Below, one piece after another: positions 63,403 to 64,000 of a DNA stretch of 64,000 bases. The stretch spans positions 1 to 64,000 of the forward strand of contig NZ_CAJF01000004.1 of assembly GCF_000304335.1 (NCBI RefSeq), read 5' to 3'. The notes below the pieces were generated by a model. It worked only from the letters and a program-made list of their open reading frames with translations, was not told the origin of the DNA and made no database searches. A program made the position numbers and the translations under genes. The stretch is from Microbacterium yannicii PS01 (GTDB lineage Bacteria; Actinomycetota; Actinomycetes; Actinomycetales; Microbacteriaceae). The number at the start of each line of letters is the position of its first letter. The first letter of the stretch is position 1.

Positions 63403-64000
63403 ATGGACACGACAGAGCGCCACACCGGCACATCCGCAGATCGAGCGGCGGCATCCGATTCGACGCGAACGATGCGCGCCGCCGTGTACCACCGGTTCGG
63501 CGGGCCGGACGTCGTCAGCATCGAACGGATGCCGCGGCCCGAGCCCCGCGCGGGAGAACTGCTCGTGCGGGTGCATGCCGCGAGCGTGAGCATCGCCGAC
63601 CACCGGGTCCGCGCCCGAGATGTGCCGCGGGGTCTGCGGGTGCCGACGATGCTGGCCCTCGGCATCCGCCGGCCGAAGCACGCAGTGCTCGGCATGGATG
63701 CGGCCGGGGTGGTCGAGCGCGTCGGCGCCGACGTGACCGGCTTCCGCCCGGGCGACCGCGTCGTGCTGCTGCGCGGCGCGCGCTTCGGCTGCCACGCCGA
63801 GTACACGACCGTCTCAGCATCGGGGGCGGTGGCGCGCATCCCGGACGAGCTGTCGTTCCTCGACGCCGCCGCGCTCCCGTTCGGCTTCGGCACCGCCGAG
63901 ACGTTCCTCGAGGCCGGAGGGGTCTCCGCCGGGAACGACGTGCTCGTCAACGGCGCTTCGGGAGCGGTCGGCTCGGCCGCGGTGCAGCTGGCGAAGCAGC
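63403..64000 (+). CDS. Zinc-type alcohol dehydrogenase-like/quinone oxidoreductase (3' end outside window)
   Basis: 199 residues are visible. The MDR N-terminal catalytic fold appears (AAVYHRFGGPDVVSIERMPRPEPRAGELLVRV, GMDAAGVVERVGADVTGFRPGDRV) and the coenzyme motif begins (NDVLVNGASGAVGSAAVQLAK). No catalytic zinc Cys/His pair is evident, so it is probably a zinc-free NADPH quinone oxidoreductase. ATG 63403 follows AAAGGCGAGG. The first 24 residues are a Thr/Ala-rich extension. Confidence 0.88.
   Translation, partial: MDTTERHTGTSADRAAASDSTRTMRAAVYHRFGGPDVVSIERMPRPEPRAGELLVRVHAASVSIADHRVRARDVPRGLRVPTMLALGIRRPKHAVLGMDAAGVVERVGADVTGFRPGDRVVLLRGARFGCHAEYTTVSASGAVARIPDELSFLDAAALPFGFGTAETFLEAGGVSAGNDVLVNGASGAVGSAAVQLAKQ

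Overview
The window is about 70 percent GC, densely packed, and reads as chromosomal DNA from a Microbacterium-like actinobacterium (Microbacteriaceae). The genus is an inference from codon use, frequent GTG and TTG starts, and gene content that includes a RamB-like regulator next to a GTP-type PEP carboxykinase and both ZTP and FMN riboswitches. There are 54 protein genes I can support, two cut by the window edges. I see no tRNA, rRNA, CRISPR array or insertion sequence transposase.

Layout. 1-9.4 kb: the 3'-open end of a sigma factor fused to a zinc finger, membrane region and Asn/Gly-rich tail; an aminosugar pair (GH20 hexosaminidase, nagA); a ZTP riboswitch ahead of glyA and folD; an ECF42-type sigma factor with its DGPF partner; a small membrane protein. 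9.4-18.8 kb: a transglutaminase-like protein and a leftward homoprotocatechuate operon (FAH-RraA fusion, GntR regulator, hpaE, hpaD, hpaH, hpaI), divergent from an MHS-type transporter. 18.9-29.1 kb: a DUF3253 protein, a TetR regulator (PaaR-like) and the phenylacetate pathway (paaF, paaH, paaZ, paaI, paaABCDE, paaG), with two copies of one operator. 29.1-35.7 kb: a TPP enzyme, a NIPSNAP protein, an IclR regulator, a 3-hydroxybenzoate 4-monooxygenase-like flavoprotein and an aldehyde dehydrogenase. 35.7-46.1 kb: maltokinase and a divergent GH13 enzyme, an AlkZ-like winged-helix protein, a RamB-like regulator, pckG, and an ABC exporter. 46.1-51.2 kb: a 71-residue HTH protein facing a three-gene ABC-2 transporter across twin palindromes, a second MHS transporter and a small membrane protein. 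51.3-55.1 kb: the riboflavin operon ribD-ribE-ribBA-ribH under an FMN riboswitch. 55.2-64 kb: glpD, glpK, an Fpg/Nei glycosylase, a GNAT protein, an AbiEi-DUF559 (Vsr-like) nuclease bracketed by palindromic elements, trpS, a TetR regulator and a partial oxidoreductase.

Together these genes describe a soil or plant heterotroph that degrades aromatic acids (phenylacetate via epoxidation, homoprotocatechuate via meta cleavage, possibly 3-hydroxybenzoate) to acetyl-CoA, succinate and pyruvate. Gluconeogenesis through PEPCK and glycerol and aminosugar use sit alongside.

The most unusual signals are (i) three 98-99 bp palindromic units with 15-bp inverted ends around a Vsr-like nuclease gene at 60.1-61.5 kb; (ii) a dispersed CTTCGACAGGCTCAG-type repeat sitting at the first or last codons of five genes; (iii) the FAH-RraA fusion with an inverted repeat in its linker; (iv) the sigma factor with its own zinc finger, membrane region and long Asn/Gly tail.
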